This document shows, one piece after another, positions 49,937 through 59,993 of a DNA stretch of 64,000 nucleotides. The notes under the pieces are model-generated. The model saw only the letters and a program-made list of their open reading frames with translations, ran no database searches and was not told the origin of the DNA. Where the stretch lies: positions 1 through 64,000 of the forward strand of contig CAAEWE010000058.1 of the NCBI GenBank assembly GCA_900759665.1, given 5' to 3'. The position numbers were made by a program, and so were the translations under genes. Origin of the DNA: Lachnospiraceae bacterium. GTDB taxonomy: Bacteria > Bacillota > Clostridia > Lachnospirales > Lachnospiraceae. Every line of letters starts with the position of its first letter. The first letter of the stretch is position 1.

Positions 49937-51253
49937 TTAGAGCATATTCTCCAGAAAGGTGGCATAGCCTCTGGTGACATCCCGCACAAACACATGGGTT
50001 ACGGCTCCGATACATTTTCCGTTCTGCAGCAGAGGAGCCCCGCTCATTCCCTGTACGATCCCACCGGCCTTCTCAAGTAATTCCGGATCAGTCACATGAA
50101 TCTCCATCCCTTTATTATCTCTAGAGGAAAGATTAATCTTCTCAATCTCCACCTCATATTCCCGCACTTTATCGTCCAACTGACATAATATCGCTGCCTT
50201 TCCCTTTTTTACATCCTGCCTGCATCCCACCGCACAAGATGCTGACTCCCGAAATTTATATTGCTGATTGGAAATGATCCCCGTAATGCCAAGAGACGTA
50301 TTGTTTCGTATCTCCCCCAGCCTGTTCTCTCTGCCCAGCTGAACCAGCCCCGCCAACTGCCCCGGAGTTCCGTTTTTACCTTTCACTACATGATCGATCT
50401 TTGCAGGATATAGTCCTCCATTCTGCAGACGTATCAGCAGTTCCGTATCTGCATCGTTGATTCCGTGTCCCAGTGCCGCAAACTCATTTTCCTCTGTTAC
50501 AAAAGTAAGTGTTCCAATTCCTTCCGTATCCTCCCGCAGCCACGCTCCGATCTGATAAGTTCCGTTTTGTGCCAGAACTGGCGATAATTTTAGTTTTATT
50601 TTTCTGGAATCTCTTTTGACACCGAGGATCACCTTTCCTGCTCCGCTCTTCTGGATCGCCTTGCTGACATCCCGGATCGTAACCACCGGCTGTCCATTCA
50701 CCTCATAAATATAATCTCCGGTCTGTAGTTTATTGTAGGATGGCATCTTTTGATTTCCTTTGGAAACAGGTATCTTTCCTGTTCCCAGCACCATGAGTCC
50801 ATCGGAATGGATATAGAGTCCCACGGCTTTTCCCACCGGCATCACTTTTGCTTCCTTGCGGACATCGATGGTGATCTTTTTGCACGGAATCATCCCAAAC
50901 AGGCGCACCTCTCCCCGCATACTGCCGCATTTCTGTGCAGTCACCGCCAATGGACCTGCCATACTGAACTGAATATGTTTTCCAACCTTCTGTGCATGGT
51001 CAATACTGACCTGTGCTACCTCCACTTCTGTCTGATCCACCCGTACCTGGGTAAAGGGAATCCCAAAATCTATATTTTCGATCCGGTTCTGAAAAAGAAC
51101 GATTTCATCCGGGATACGGTTTCTCATTTCAAAATACCAGTACACCGCAGTAAACGCCACAACAACGATCAAAACTCCCAGCAGACATGACCGGTATATC
51201 CATTTCTGCCTCTGGGTCATACGATAACTCTGTCTTGTATGTCTGGTATACAT
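49937..51253 (-). CDS. spoIVB: SpoIVB peptidase (S55)
   Basis: A 438-aa serine protease that signals from the forespore to activate pro-sigma-K processing. A basic start and membrane helix (about residues 17-40) precede a PDZ domain (LQTGDYIYEVNGQPV). The S55 peptidase domain has the catalytic His in FAALGHGIND and the Ser in GMSGAPLLQNGK. The start at 51253 follows GGAAGGAG; the longer frame lacks a site. In most Clostridia the order is recN-spoIVB-spo0A; here recN is adjacent but spo0A is 31 kb away. Confidence 0.95.
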   Translation of the reverse strand: MYTRHTRQSYRMTQRQKWIYRSCLLGVLIVVVAFTAVYWYFEMRNRIPDEIVLFQNRIENIDFGIPFTQVRVDQTEVEVAQVSIDHAQKVGKHIQFSMAGPLAVTAQKCGSMRGEVRLFGMIPCKKITIDVRKEAKVMPVGKAVGLYIHSDGLMVLGTGKIPVSKGNQKMPSYNKLQTGDYIYEVNGQPVVTIRDVSKAIQKSGAGKVILGVKRDSRKIKLKLSPVLAQNGTYQIGAWLREDTEGIGTLTFVTEENEFAALGHGINDADTELLIRLQNGGLYPAKIDHVVKGKNGTPGQLAGLVQLGRENRLGEIRNNTSLGITGIISNQQYKFRESASCAVGCRQDVKKGKAAILCQLDDKVREYEVEIEKINLSSRDNKGMEIHVTDPELLEKAGGIVQGMSGAPLLQNGKCIGAVTHVFVRDVTRGYATFLENML

Positions 51254-51409
51254 TCCGTCACTCCTTCCATAAAGGTAAAACCAAAGAACATTTATATCAT
51301 TATGATACAAAATGTTCTTTTCTATACGATACCAGTAAAGAATGACGATCATTTACCGCAATATGTTATCCCGATTTACAAATTTATGCGGACAGTATAA
51401 AAAAGCCTC

Positions 51410-53098
51410 TCAGATCCCCAGACTGCTTTTGGCCTGCTCTGCCATCTGCTTCATCTCCGCCGCACTCTCCCTGACAGAATCCGTGATCTCCACGCCTCCC
51501 AAAATCCTTGCCAGCTCATTTACCGATTCATCGGTATTTAACCTGCGGATATCCGTGGAAGTATGATCCCTGTGGCTGCTCTTTTCGATCAGATAATGGG
51601 AATCTGCCATCGCTGCTATCTGTGCCAGATGGGAAATACAGATAACCTGATGTGTATTGCCAATATAGGACATCTTCTCTGCCACCATCTGTGCCGTCCG
51701 TCCACTGATCCCTACGTCGATCTCATCAAAGATCAGCGTCGGTATCTCGTCATGCTGTGCCAGTACTGCCTTCACCGCAAGCATGATCCTGGACAGCTCT
51801 CCTCCGGATGCCGCCTCACCGATCGGCTTCCGGTCCATCCCCGGATTCGTGGAAAGCATAAACTCCACTTCATCCTGTCCATAGCGGTTCATATGTCCCA
51901 GCGGGCGCACTGCAATCTCAAACTGTACCTGCAGAAAATTCAGCTCCTTTAAAGCTTTGACGATCTCCTGCTCCAGTCGCCGGCTGACCTTCCTGCGGAT
52001 CTGCGTGATCTCCTCTGCCAGCCCCTGCAGCTTCTGCTCCTGCTCTGTCAGACGCTGCTGCAGACTCTCCCGGTACTCTGCATACTCCTCATAGCGTGCC
52101 AGCTTCTCCTGAAGCTTCTCCGCATATGCCTGTACCTGTGCCGTTGTAGCTCCATACTTCGCCTTGACGGTACGGATCAGGTCTAACCGGCTCTCCACCA
52201 GGGCAAGCTGCTCTCCTCCAGTCTCAAAATCACTCATATAATCCGAGATATCCCGATTAAAGTCCATCAATAGAGAATCGATCTCCGATAACTGACTGTA
52301 AAACTCCTCCATCTGTGGACTAAACTCCGCCAGCCTGTGAAGAATACGGACACTCTGCCCCAACTGCTCTGCCGCCGTGGCATTGCCCTCCGCGGTCAGA
52401 GAATAAATCTCCCCCAGACCTGACGCAATGGAAGTGGCATTGGACAGCTCTCTGTACTGCTCCTCCAGACGATCCTCCTCGCCATGTACCAGAGCAGCCT
52501 GCTCAATCTCCTCCAGCTCATACTTCATAAAAGAAATCTCCCGGAGACGCTCCTCCTCCGGTATCTCCTGACCGGATAACTCCTGCAAAAGCTCCTGATA
52601 TCCCCGGTAGCCCTCCTCCATCTGCACCAGACGGTCTCCAAGCTCCTCTCTGGCATAACGGTCCACGATCTCCATATGCTTTGCACTATGAAGAAGAGAC
52701 TGCTGCTCATTCTGCCCATGAATATCGATCATGATATCCGCAATGCGGCGTATCATGGAAAGTGTCACGCTCTCCCCATTGATGCGGTTAACACTGCGTC
52801 CGGCCATGATCTTACGGGAAATAAGGATCTCGTCCTCCTCCATGGATATCCCCATCTCGCGAACCAGCTCCCGCTGCCGCCGTGTATCCGCCCGGAATGT
52901 AAGCTCCACCAGGGCATACTCTGCTCCCTTGCGGATCACGTCCTTGGGGCTTTTCTGACCCAGAGCCAGGTTGATCGATCCGATGATAATAGACTTTCCT
53001 GCACCGGTCTCTCCGGTCAGTACATTGAAATGATCGGAAAAGTCCACCTCCACCTCATCGATGATCGCCAGATTCTTTACATGTAAATTTACTAACAC
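51410..53098 (-). CDS. recN: DNA repair ATPase RecN
   Basis: A 562-aa SMC-like protein acting in double-strand break repair. Walker A is GETGAGKSIIIGSINLALG near the N-terminus. Two coiled-coil arms occupy about residues 150-370. The ABC signature (SGGELSRIMLAVKAVL) and Walker B (LIFDEIDVGISG) are near the C-terminus. Translation starts at GTG (53098) after AAAGGAG. spoIVB follows after 156 bases. The neighbour upstream is a surface Ig-like protein instead of the usual argR. Confidence 0.96.
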   Translation of the reverse strand: MLVNLHVKNLAIIDEVEVDFSDHFNVLTGETGAGKSIIIGSINLALGQKSPKDVIRKGAEYALVELTFRADTRRQRELVREMGISMEEDEILISRKIMAGRSVNRINGESVTLSMIRRIADIMIDIHGQNEQQSLLHSAKHMEIVDRYAREELGDRLVQMEEGYRGYQELLQELSGQEIPEEERLREISFMKYELEEIEQAALVHGEEDRLEEQYRELSNATSIASGLGEIYSLTAEGNATAAEQLGQSVRILHRLAEFSPQMEEFYSQLSEIDSLLMDFNRDISDYMSDFETGGEQLALVESRLDLIRTVKAKYGATTAQVQAYAEKLQEKLARYEEYAEYRESLQQRLTEQEQKLQGLAEEITQIRRKVSRRLEQEIVKALKELNFLQVQFEIAVRPLGHMNRYGQDEVEFMLSTNPGMDRKPIGEAASGGELSRIMLAVKAVLAQHDEIPTLIFDEIDVGISGRTAQMVAEKMSYIGNTHQVICISHLAQIAAMADSHYLIEKSSHRDHTSTDIRRLNTDESVNELARILGGVEITDSVRESAAEMKQMAEQAKSSLGI

Positions 53099-53150
53099 CG
53101 CTTACTCCTTTCTCGCAGTTTACCGCTTCCCTTGTGGAAAGTATAGCATA

Positions 53151-53189
53151 AAGAAAACGCCTGTTCAAGGCTTTTCTCGAACAGACGTT
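53151..53189 (-). terminator. Terminator of the Ig-like surface protein gene
   Basis: An 11-bp stem with one mismatch or wobble (53156-53166 with 53179-53189), followed on the minus strand by TTTTCTTT. Confidence 0.8.
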
Positions 53190-53206
53190 CTTTTTGTGCA
53201 ATTTGA

Positions 53207-56200
53207 CTAATTCAGACTGGTGATGGTAACACGACATGCCATCTTACATCCGTTGACCGTCGCATAGATATATGTGGTACCTACGCTTCGTCCCACAACC
53301 TTACCATTGACTACCGTTGCTACTCTCTGATTCGATGAGTACCAGGTCGCTGCTGCTGTGGTTCCCTCCACCGTCAATGTCTCGGTATCATACTGGCGCA
53401 TATTCAGGGTACTGCGGTTCAGGGATACGACGTTGACCGCCACGGTCGAGGTGACGCCTCCGTCTGCCAGAATCGTAATGGTACAGTTTCCTGTTCCGGT
53501 CGCTGTTACCGTTCCATTTCCGGATACTTTTGCCACTCTGCGGTTATCCGATGCAAAGGAAATATTATCCGATGTGTTGTTCGGAAGCACGGAGTACGAC
53601 AATTTTGTGGAATCTCCCGGCTTCAGGGTCAGATCCGTCTGTGCAACGACAATGCCGGTTGCCGGAACCTTTTCCGTCACCTTGATCACACAGACTGCCT
53701 TCTTTTTGCCTCCGTCCTTCGTGACTGCAGTGATCTTCGTTTCACCCTCTGCAATACCGCGAACCATACCATCATTCTCCACGGTTGCAATGCTTGTATC
53801 TGCTGAGCTCCATGTCACATTATGAAGTGTTGTGTTCTTTGGCTTCATGGATACATGCAGTTTTCTGGTACCTCCGACATAGCAGACTGCGTAGTTCGGT
53901 ACGATCTGAATGGAGGATGCTCTCTGGATGACACGTACCTTACAGCTTGCCTTCACCTTCAAACGATCTCTTGATACTGCTGTGATCGTTGTCATTCCAA
54001 CCTTTTTCGCCTTAATTTTTCCCTTTTGATTGACGGAAGCAATCTTTTTACGGGAGGTCTTCCAGCGGACAGCCGGTGTCTTTGTATTATTCGACCATAC
54101 ATTGACTTTCATGCGGTATGTAGTTCCCACACCCATCCTGATACCTGTTTTTCCTAATTTGACCGTTGTGCGCAGGGTTGCCACGGTCACCTCACAGGTG
54201 GCTGTGACGTTATATCTGGTCAAGGTACAGGAAATTGTACATTTTCCTTTTTTCAGACCTGTCACCTTGCCGTTTTCATTGACCTTGGCAATCGACGGAT
54301 CGGAGCTCTGCCAGGTTGAGGCCGGATCTGCCTCTGCCGGTACGATCACTTTTGTGATAGTGAAGCTCTTGCCCAGTGCGATCTCTCTGGAAGAAGGCTT
54401 CAGAGTCAGGCTTACGCCCTCAATAACGGTTACATTACAATATACAACGATCTTTCCTTCATCGGACTGACAGATAATCGTTGCCGTACCTTTCTTTACA
54501 GCGGTAACAACACCCTTTTCATCGACTGTCGCAACATCCGGATCAGAAGACTGATACGTTACCTTCTGGTTCGTTGCATCTGCCGGGGTAAATACCGATG
54601 TGATCTGGAAGGTAGAACCTGTCTCTACCTGCTGATCTGTTGGCGTTACATTAAAACTGATCACATTTACATATGCTTTTAACACCTTCACAGAGCAGGT
54701 CGCAATGATATTACCCTCGACTGACTGACAGATAATGGTCGTATCTCCGATCTCCACACCGGTTACAAGACCATTTTCATCAACCGTTGCGATCTTCTCA
54801 TTGGAACTGCTGTATTTGACCTTCTGATTACTTGCATCTGCCGGAGTAAATACCGGTGTGATATAGAAGGTTTCACCAACACGTACCTGCTGTTCCTTTG
54901 GCTCTACCGTAAAGTCCTGTACCGGCACCGGAGGCGTAACCACGGTTACCGTACATGTTCTGACAAGCTCTCCGTCATCAGAACGGCCAATGATCACTGC
55001 CGATCCCTCGCTGATACCATTTACAACACCATTTTCATCAATGGTTGCAACAGTGTCATCCGAACTGTAAAAATAAACCTTCTGATTGGTTGCATCTGCC
55101 GGATCAAACACTGGTTCTACTGTATAATTATCCCCTACATACAACTCTCTGTGAGCCGGTGTCAGTTTAAAATCAACTGCTTTCACCACAGCCGGTTCCA
55201 CCGTGATCTTACAATAGATCGGATTCCATACCGTTCCCGTGATCGGATCCTTATAAACGGCTCCAATCGACACGCTTCCCTCTGCCACTGCTGTCACAAG
55301 ACCGTTGCTGTCAACGGTTGCAATACTTTCATCCGTAGATGACCAGCTCAGATTCTGATACGTTGCCGTCACCGGGTCAAAAATGCTCTCAATCTGGAGA
55401 GTATCTCCTACATGCATAGAAGCATTATCAGGCTTTAACGTGATGTTTTTGGCTGGTACGTCCTGACTGATGACCTTTACCGTACAGGTGACTGCACCTA
55501 CGATACCAAGATCCTCCGGCACACAGGTGATCCATGCTACTTCTCCTGCCTTCAGACCGGTGATATTACCATCGGCATCCACCGATACCACGTTACTGTT
55601 GGTAGATGTCCAGCTTACATTTGTATTTACATGATCAGCCGGATCAAAGATCAACGCGTTCTTTAAGGATACGGTATCTCCCTCTTTGATCTCGTATTCA
55701 TTCTGCGTAAATGACACAGAATTCAGCCGGTTACGGACATGTACTTTAATGATCTTAAAGACAGTTCCGTTTGCTACGGTGATGTTGGCATCTCCCGGTG
55801 CTACTGCGGTGATCGTGCCACCCTGCACCTTGGCAATCTTCTCACTGTCCGTATTCCACAATAATGTACTGTCTGTGGCATCACTTGGTACGATCGTCGT
55901 CTGTACTGTGTACTGGTCACCGGCGATCATATCAATTTCCTCTACATCCGTAATAATGTCTGTGACCGGATTCTTTTTAATATTAATACAACATCTTGCC
56001 ACCAGATTATAAGGGTTAAATACCGGTTCTACAGAGATCCAGACGGTGTCCTCTTTCAACAGGGTTACTACACCATTCTCATCAACGGTTGCGATGGAAG
56101 GATCGCTGGTAGTCCATTTCAGCTTTGTATTGGTTGCATTGGATGGAGAATACTTCGCCTTCAGAAATACAAAACCTGCTGACAGATATGTGTCCAGATT

Positions 56201-58165
56201 CTCCCCCTGTTCAATACTCAGTTCACTGATCGCTGCCGTTACGGTAACACGACAGGTTGCATAGACGTTATTGTCCTTATTTAATACGGTAACGGTCGTG
56301 GTGCCTGTCTTGGTTCCGGCCGTCAGTTTTGCTTTTGTGTTTCCCTGCTGCGGCTCTACCTTTACCATGTCCGGATCTGCAGAGATCCAGGTCAGATTCT
56401 GCTGTCCGCTCAGACCGGAATCCAGATAATCAACACTTCCAACTTCCATCTCAAGCTCTGTACGATCCAGAGGAATCGTCGTTGCTGAGGTGGTTACATA
56501 AATCTTACAGGAGGCAACTCTTGTAACGGCCTGATCATCGGTCCAGTAAAGACGGATCGTCACCGGACTGTCCGCTGCTGTTTCCTTCTTGGCGGTCACT
56601 GTCGCATACTGTGCGTTGGAGCTCATAGACACATAAGTCTCATTTTCATCACTGGATTCCCAGCGGAAGGAACTGGAATCTGTATATACTCCGGAACCGA
56701 TAATGCCGGTCAGATCCAGTTTTGAGCCCACTGCCATAGTTGCATTGGAGACATTTAACGAGAAGGTATCCGTTACATTGATCCGGACTTCTACCTCCTG
56801 TCCCTGACTGATCCCCGGAAGTGTCTCCGATGGCAGGGAATTGCATTTCACCCGGTAAACCGCAGTTCCCTTTGCCTCACCGGTAACGATCCATTTCTTA
56901 TAATCTACAGATACCCATTTACCGGAATTATCGACTTCAGAAAGGCTAAAATTGCTGCTCAGACTCTGCTGTGATATATTGAATGCCTCTGCCAGTTCAT
57001 ATAAACCGCCGATGTTGACGGTGACATCCTTATCCACAAACTTACCATTAACATCCGCATTAAAATATACCGGCGTGCATCCCAGAAATGTCTCGGAATC
57101 CTGAGCTGTATCAAAATCGGTGTATGTACCCTTAACGTAGAACATAACAATATACTGTCCTGCTTTGGCATCCATCCGGAATGTATTGGTGGAACTGTCA
57201 TAGACTAAGTTGGCATCGTCACCATTAGTTCCTTTATTTCCCAGAGAATCCCTTACCAGCGTTCTCTTTGTGCCACTTCTCTTGGCAATGACCCAGGTCA
57301 CTTTATCGAGAACACCTTCCAGAGGATTGGAAGAGAATAATGCAGGAATCCATATCCTGTCATTCTTTTCCATGGTAATGATCCTGGAAGAATCGGAATC
57401 CAGCCTCTCCCCGGAGCTGCTATCCTTGCGGATCTCCGGCCGTACATATACGTCAATGGAATCGTTATATTCGTTTTTGCCATCGTTATATGTAACCGAC
57501 AACTGTGTCTTACCGGCACCTACCGCCATTACCAGAGGCTCTGCCGCTGATCCACTGACACGGATAACGTCTTCATTACTGCTATACCATACGGCATTCT
57601 GACTTGTTGCATCACCAAAGATCAGATTCAGCTTGCCGGTATCTGTCTTGGCATTTTTACCAAGATACAGCGTTTTCCCATAATCCATGACAATGGAACG
57701 TCTCGAATCACCGGTACGGATCTTTGTCATCTTTGCCGGAGCATCAGAGGACAAAAACTCGTTGATAGAGAAAACCACATCAATGGCCACGTTTCTTGTC
57801 TCCACACTGCCATCCGCATGGGAAATGGTACAGGTCAGACCAACCTTACCCATGTTCTGCACAGAAACACTGACCTGACGTGTATGGGCAGTTGCCGGCT
57901 CTACTGTCAGGATCCCGGTGTTGGCACTGGTCCACTCACATTGGTCTCCGGCTGCATAGTCCGACAAGCCAAAAGTTGCCGTTGCACGACGAAGCTCATA
58001 GGTACCTGTGATAGGATTACCCTCATCATCGATCACATCATAGTTTGCCGCCATGGATGAACGATTCATCCGATATCCTGTCATCACCAGAAAAACACCG
58101 AAAAATAAAATCAGTATTCCAAGTATCCATGTCCTTTTTTTCATCATCCGGAATCGTTTCTTCAT
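53207..58165 (-). CDS. Giant bacterial Ig-like (BIG2) repeat surface protein, 1652 aa
   Basis: A basic N-terminus and a membrane helix (about residues 12-30) suggest an uncleaved membrane anchor with the rest outside. The protein is mostly a tandem series of BIG2 domains of about 85-90 aa. Hallmarks recurring in each are WSSxDxSIATVDxxGxVTAVxxG, for example SWSSTDESIATVDSNGLVTA, with VTV at the domain ends. Units between about residues 660 and 1260 are most alike. The last ones are shorter and basic (KVGMTTITAVSRDRLKVKAS). There is no LPxTG motif or S-layer domain. It probably projects from the cell surface as an adhesin or spacer. It is flanked by recN and yebC and has its own terminator. 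Confidence 0.9.
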   Translation of the reverse strand: MKKRFRMMKKRTWILGILILFFGVFLVMTGYRMNRSSMAANYDVIDDEGNPITGTYELRRATATFGLSDYAAGDQCEWTSANTGILTVEPATAHTRQVSVSVQNMGKVGLTCTISHADGSVETRNVAIDVVFSINEFLSSDAPAKMTKIRTGDSRRSIVMDYGKTLYLGKNAKTDTGKLNLIFGDATSQNAVWYSSNEDVIRVSGSAAEPLVMAVGAGKTQLSVTYNDGKNEYNDSIDVYVRPEIRKDSSSGERLDSDSSRIITMEKNDRIWIPALFSSNPLEGVLDKVTWVIAKRSGTKRTLVRDSLGNKGTNGDDANLVYDSSTNTFRMDAKAGQYIVMFYVKGTYTDFDTAQDSETFLGCTPVYFNADVNGKFVDKDVTVNIGGLYELAEAFNISQQSLSSNFSLSEVDNSGKWVSVDYKKWIVTGEAKGTAVYRVKCNSLPSETLPGISQGQEVEVRINVTDTFSLNVSNATMAVGSKLDLTGIIGSGVYTDSSSFRWESSDENETYVSMSSNAQYATVTAKKETAADSPVTIRLYWTDDQAVTRVASCKIYVTTSATTIPLDRTELEMEVGSVDYLDSGLSGQQNLTWISADPDMVKVEPQQGNTKAKLTAGTKTGTTTVTVLNKDNNVYATCRVTVTAAISELSIEQGENLDTYLSAGFVFLKAKYSPSNATNTKLKWTTSDPSIATVDENGVVTLLKEDTVWISVEPVFNPYNLVARCCINIKKNPVTDIITDVEEIDMIAGDQYTVQTTIVPSDATDSTLLWNTDSEKIAKVQGGTITAVAPGDANITVANGTVFKIIKVHVRNRLNSVSFTQNEYEIKEGDTVSLKNALIFDPADHVNTNVSWTSTNSNVVSVDADGNITGLKAGEVAWITCVPEDLGIVGAVTCTVKVISQDVPAKNITLKPDNASMHVGDTLQIESIFDPVTATYQNLSWSSTDESIATVDSNGLVTAVAEGSVSIGAVYKDPITGTVWNPIYCKITVEPAVVKAVDFKLTPAHRELYVGDNYTVEPVFDPADATNQKVYFYSSDDTVATIDENGVVNGISEGSAVIIGRSDDGELVRTCTVTVVTPPVPVQDFTVEPKEQQVRVGETFYITPVFTPADASNQKVKYSSSNEKIATVDENGLVTGVEIGDTTIICQSVEGNIIATCSVKVLKAYVNVISFNVTPTDQQVETGSTFQITSVFTPADATNQKVTYQSSDPDVATVDEKGVVTAVKKGTATIICQSDEGKIVVYCNVTVIEGVSLTLKPSSREIALGKSFTITKVIVPAEADPASTWQSSDPSIAKVNENGKVTGLKKGKCTISCTLTRYNVTATCEVTVATLRTTVKLGKTGIRMGVGTTYRMKVNVWSNNTKTPAVRWKTSRKKIASVNQKGKIKAKKVGMTTITAVSRDRLKVKASCKVRVIQRASSIQIVPNYAVCYVGGTRKLHVSMKPKNTTLHNVTWSSADTSIATVENDGMVRGIAEGETKITAVTKDGGKKKAVCVIKVTEKVPATGIVVAQTDLTLKPGDSTKLSYSVLPNNTSDNISFASDNRRVAKVSGNGTVTATGTGNCTITILADGGVTSTVAVNVVSLNRSTLNMRQYDTETLTVEGTTAAATWYSSNQRVATVVNGKVVGRSVGTTYIYATVNGCKMACRVTITSLN

Positions 58166-58211
58166 TTTCTTCCCCCGTTCTCAGGAATGCATTGGCGTCA
58201 GCACACGCTAA

Positions 58212-58955
58212 TTACTCATCCCAGTTATGATAAACATCCTGCACATCGTCATCCTCTTCCAGAAGATCCAATGTTCTCTGCAACTGCCTGATATCATTTT
58301 CGTCTGTCAATGTAACATAAGTCTGTGGCAGCATTGTGACCTCCGCACTGGCCATTGGAATTTTTGCTGCCTCAACCGCTTCTCTTACGGCACTGAAATC
58401 ATCCGGAAGAGTAATGATCTCATAGCTGTCCTCTTCCTCTGCAAAATCCTCTGCTCCCGCATCCAGTGCAAGCATCATCAGATCGTCCGCACTCAGAGTG
58501 ATATCCGCATCCTCTAACTCCTCTTTGGAAAGGATGATCTGTCCCTTCTCATCGAACATATAAGAGACGCAGCCCTGTGTTCCAACGCTTCCGCTTCCCT
58601 TTGTGAAAGCATTTCTGACATTGCTGGCCGTACGGTTTTTATTGTCGGTAAGAGCCTTTACGATGATTGCCGTTCCGCTTGGACCGTAACCCTCATATGT
58701 AACCTCTTCATAATTTACGGATGCAGCATCACCGGCTGCCTTCTTAATTCCACGCTCAATGGTATCGTTTGGCATATTATTTGCTTTTGCCTTTGCAATC
58801 ACATCACGAAGTCTGCTGTTGTTGGCCGGATCCGGTCCGCCTTCCTTTACTGCAACAGCGATCTCACGGCCAAGGATTGTAAATACTTTTCCTCTTGCTG
58901 CATCGTTCTTTTCCTTCTTGTGTTTGATGTTGGCAAATTTTGAATGTCCTGACAT
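58212..58955 (-). CDS. yebC: YebC/PmpR family regulatory or translation factor
   Basis: A 247-aa protein starting [14 protein letters not shown] (usually SGHSKWxxIKHKK), then [18 protein letters not shown] and [21 protein letters not shown], all family hallmarks. YebC proteins are transcription regulators in some bacteria. Recent work assigns a YebC-type family a role in easing ribosome stalling at proline runs, so either function is possible. The start at 58955 follows AAAGGAG. The gene lies between nadK and the surface protein, where argR would be expected. Confidence 0.95.
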   Translation of the reverse strand: MSGHSKFANIKHKKEKNDAARGKVFTILGREIAVAVKEGGPDPANNSRLRDVIAKAKANNMPNDTIERGIKKAAGDAASVNYEEVTYEGYGPSGTAIIVKALTDNKNRTASNVRNAFTKGSGSVGTQGCVSYMFDEKGQIILSKEELEDADITLSADDLMMLALDAGAEDFAEEEDSYEIITLPDDFSAVREAVEAAKIPMASAEVTMLPQTYVTLTDENDIRQLQRTLDLLEEDDDVQDVYHNWDE

Positions 58956-59077
58956 AATAAAACTCTCCTTTAATCTTTCTAGCCGGGAATATATCCCGTA
59001 ACTTATATATTTTATCACCTTTCACGGTTCCTGTCCACGAAACATTTTTATCCGTTTCATGCCAGTCCGTAAAAAGA

Positions 59078-59947
59078 TCAGTTTCCATTTAACTTATCCC
59101 GCATCTTTTTGTAAAAACTCACACCGGAAAGCTTTACAATCCTTGTCTGATCCTCCGGCACGAGTATTTCCAGACGATCCCCTGTCGAAAGCCCCCTGAC
59201 GGTCCGTCCGTCTACCACAAGCACCGCCGTATCCTCCTGAAATTCTTTGGTCTGGCCAAGCTCCAGCACGATCCGGTCTCTGGCAGAAACCACCAGACTT
59301 CGTTTATTCAGAGAATGGGCACAGATCGGTGTGATCACAGTTGCCTCTGTATCCGGCACCATGACAGGGCCTCCCGCCGACAGGTTATATCCGGTGGATC
59401 CGGTGGGTGTCGATATGATCAGACCATCTGCACGATAGATATCGGCTAATTCATCATTTATATATACCTTGATCGTGATCAGACGGCATTCCCCACGTTT
59501 ACTCACCACCACATCATTCAGGGCATAACATGCTTTTCCGGTCCGTTTCCCCTCTCTGGTCAGACTGTTTTCCCGCAGCATAATCCGGTTCTCAATCGTA
59601 TATCTGTCACCCAGCATCAGATCCAGTGCCCGTTCCAGATTCTGCGGTTCTACTTCTGTGAGAAACCCCACGGTTCCCATATTGATCCCCAGAACCGGCA
59701 GCCTGCTGCGTACCAGGTCGATCGCCGCCTGGATCATGGTTCCATCGCCGCCCAGCACCAATACACATTCCGTCTCCTCCGGAATCTTCTCTGCTTCCGT
59801 ATAATGCAGCACTCCCTCCGAGATCACACGGCGGTTTTCCAGAATGCAGCATTTGCCGCCCTTTTGTTCCAGATATTCCTGTATATATAATGCCTTTTGA
59901 TTGCTATCCTCTTTGTCCCTGTTCGTGATCACACAAAACCGCTTCAT
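59078..59947 (-). CDS. nadK: NAD kinase
   Basis: A 289-aa kinase that phosphorylates NAD to NADP. The GGDGT motif (LVLGGDGTMIQAA) and the downstream NMGTVGFLTE are intact. The region TPTGSTGYNLSAGGPVMVP is the second nucleotide-binding signature. It lies 46 bases downstream of tlyA, in the conserved dxs-tlyA-nadK arrangement of Clostridia. Confidence 0.96.
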   Translation of the reverse strand: MKRFCVITNRDKEDSNQKALYIQEYLEQKGGKCCILENRRVISEGVLHYTEAEKIPEETECVLVLGGDGTMIQAAIDLVRSRLPVLGINMGTVGFLTEVEPQNLERALDLMLGDRYTIENRIMLRENSLTREGKRTGKACYALNDVVVSKRGECRLITIKVYINDELADIYRADGLIISTPTGSTGYNLSAGGPVMVPDTEATVITPICAHSLNKRSLVVSARDRIVLELGQTKEFQEDTAVLVVDGRTVRGLSTGDRLEILVPEDQTRIVKLSGVSFYKKMRDKLNGN

Positions 59948-59993
59948 AACTGTTCTCCATTTCTGATTCCAGACGCATCACACATTTGCTCTT

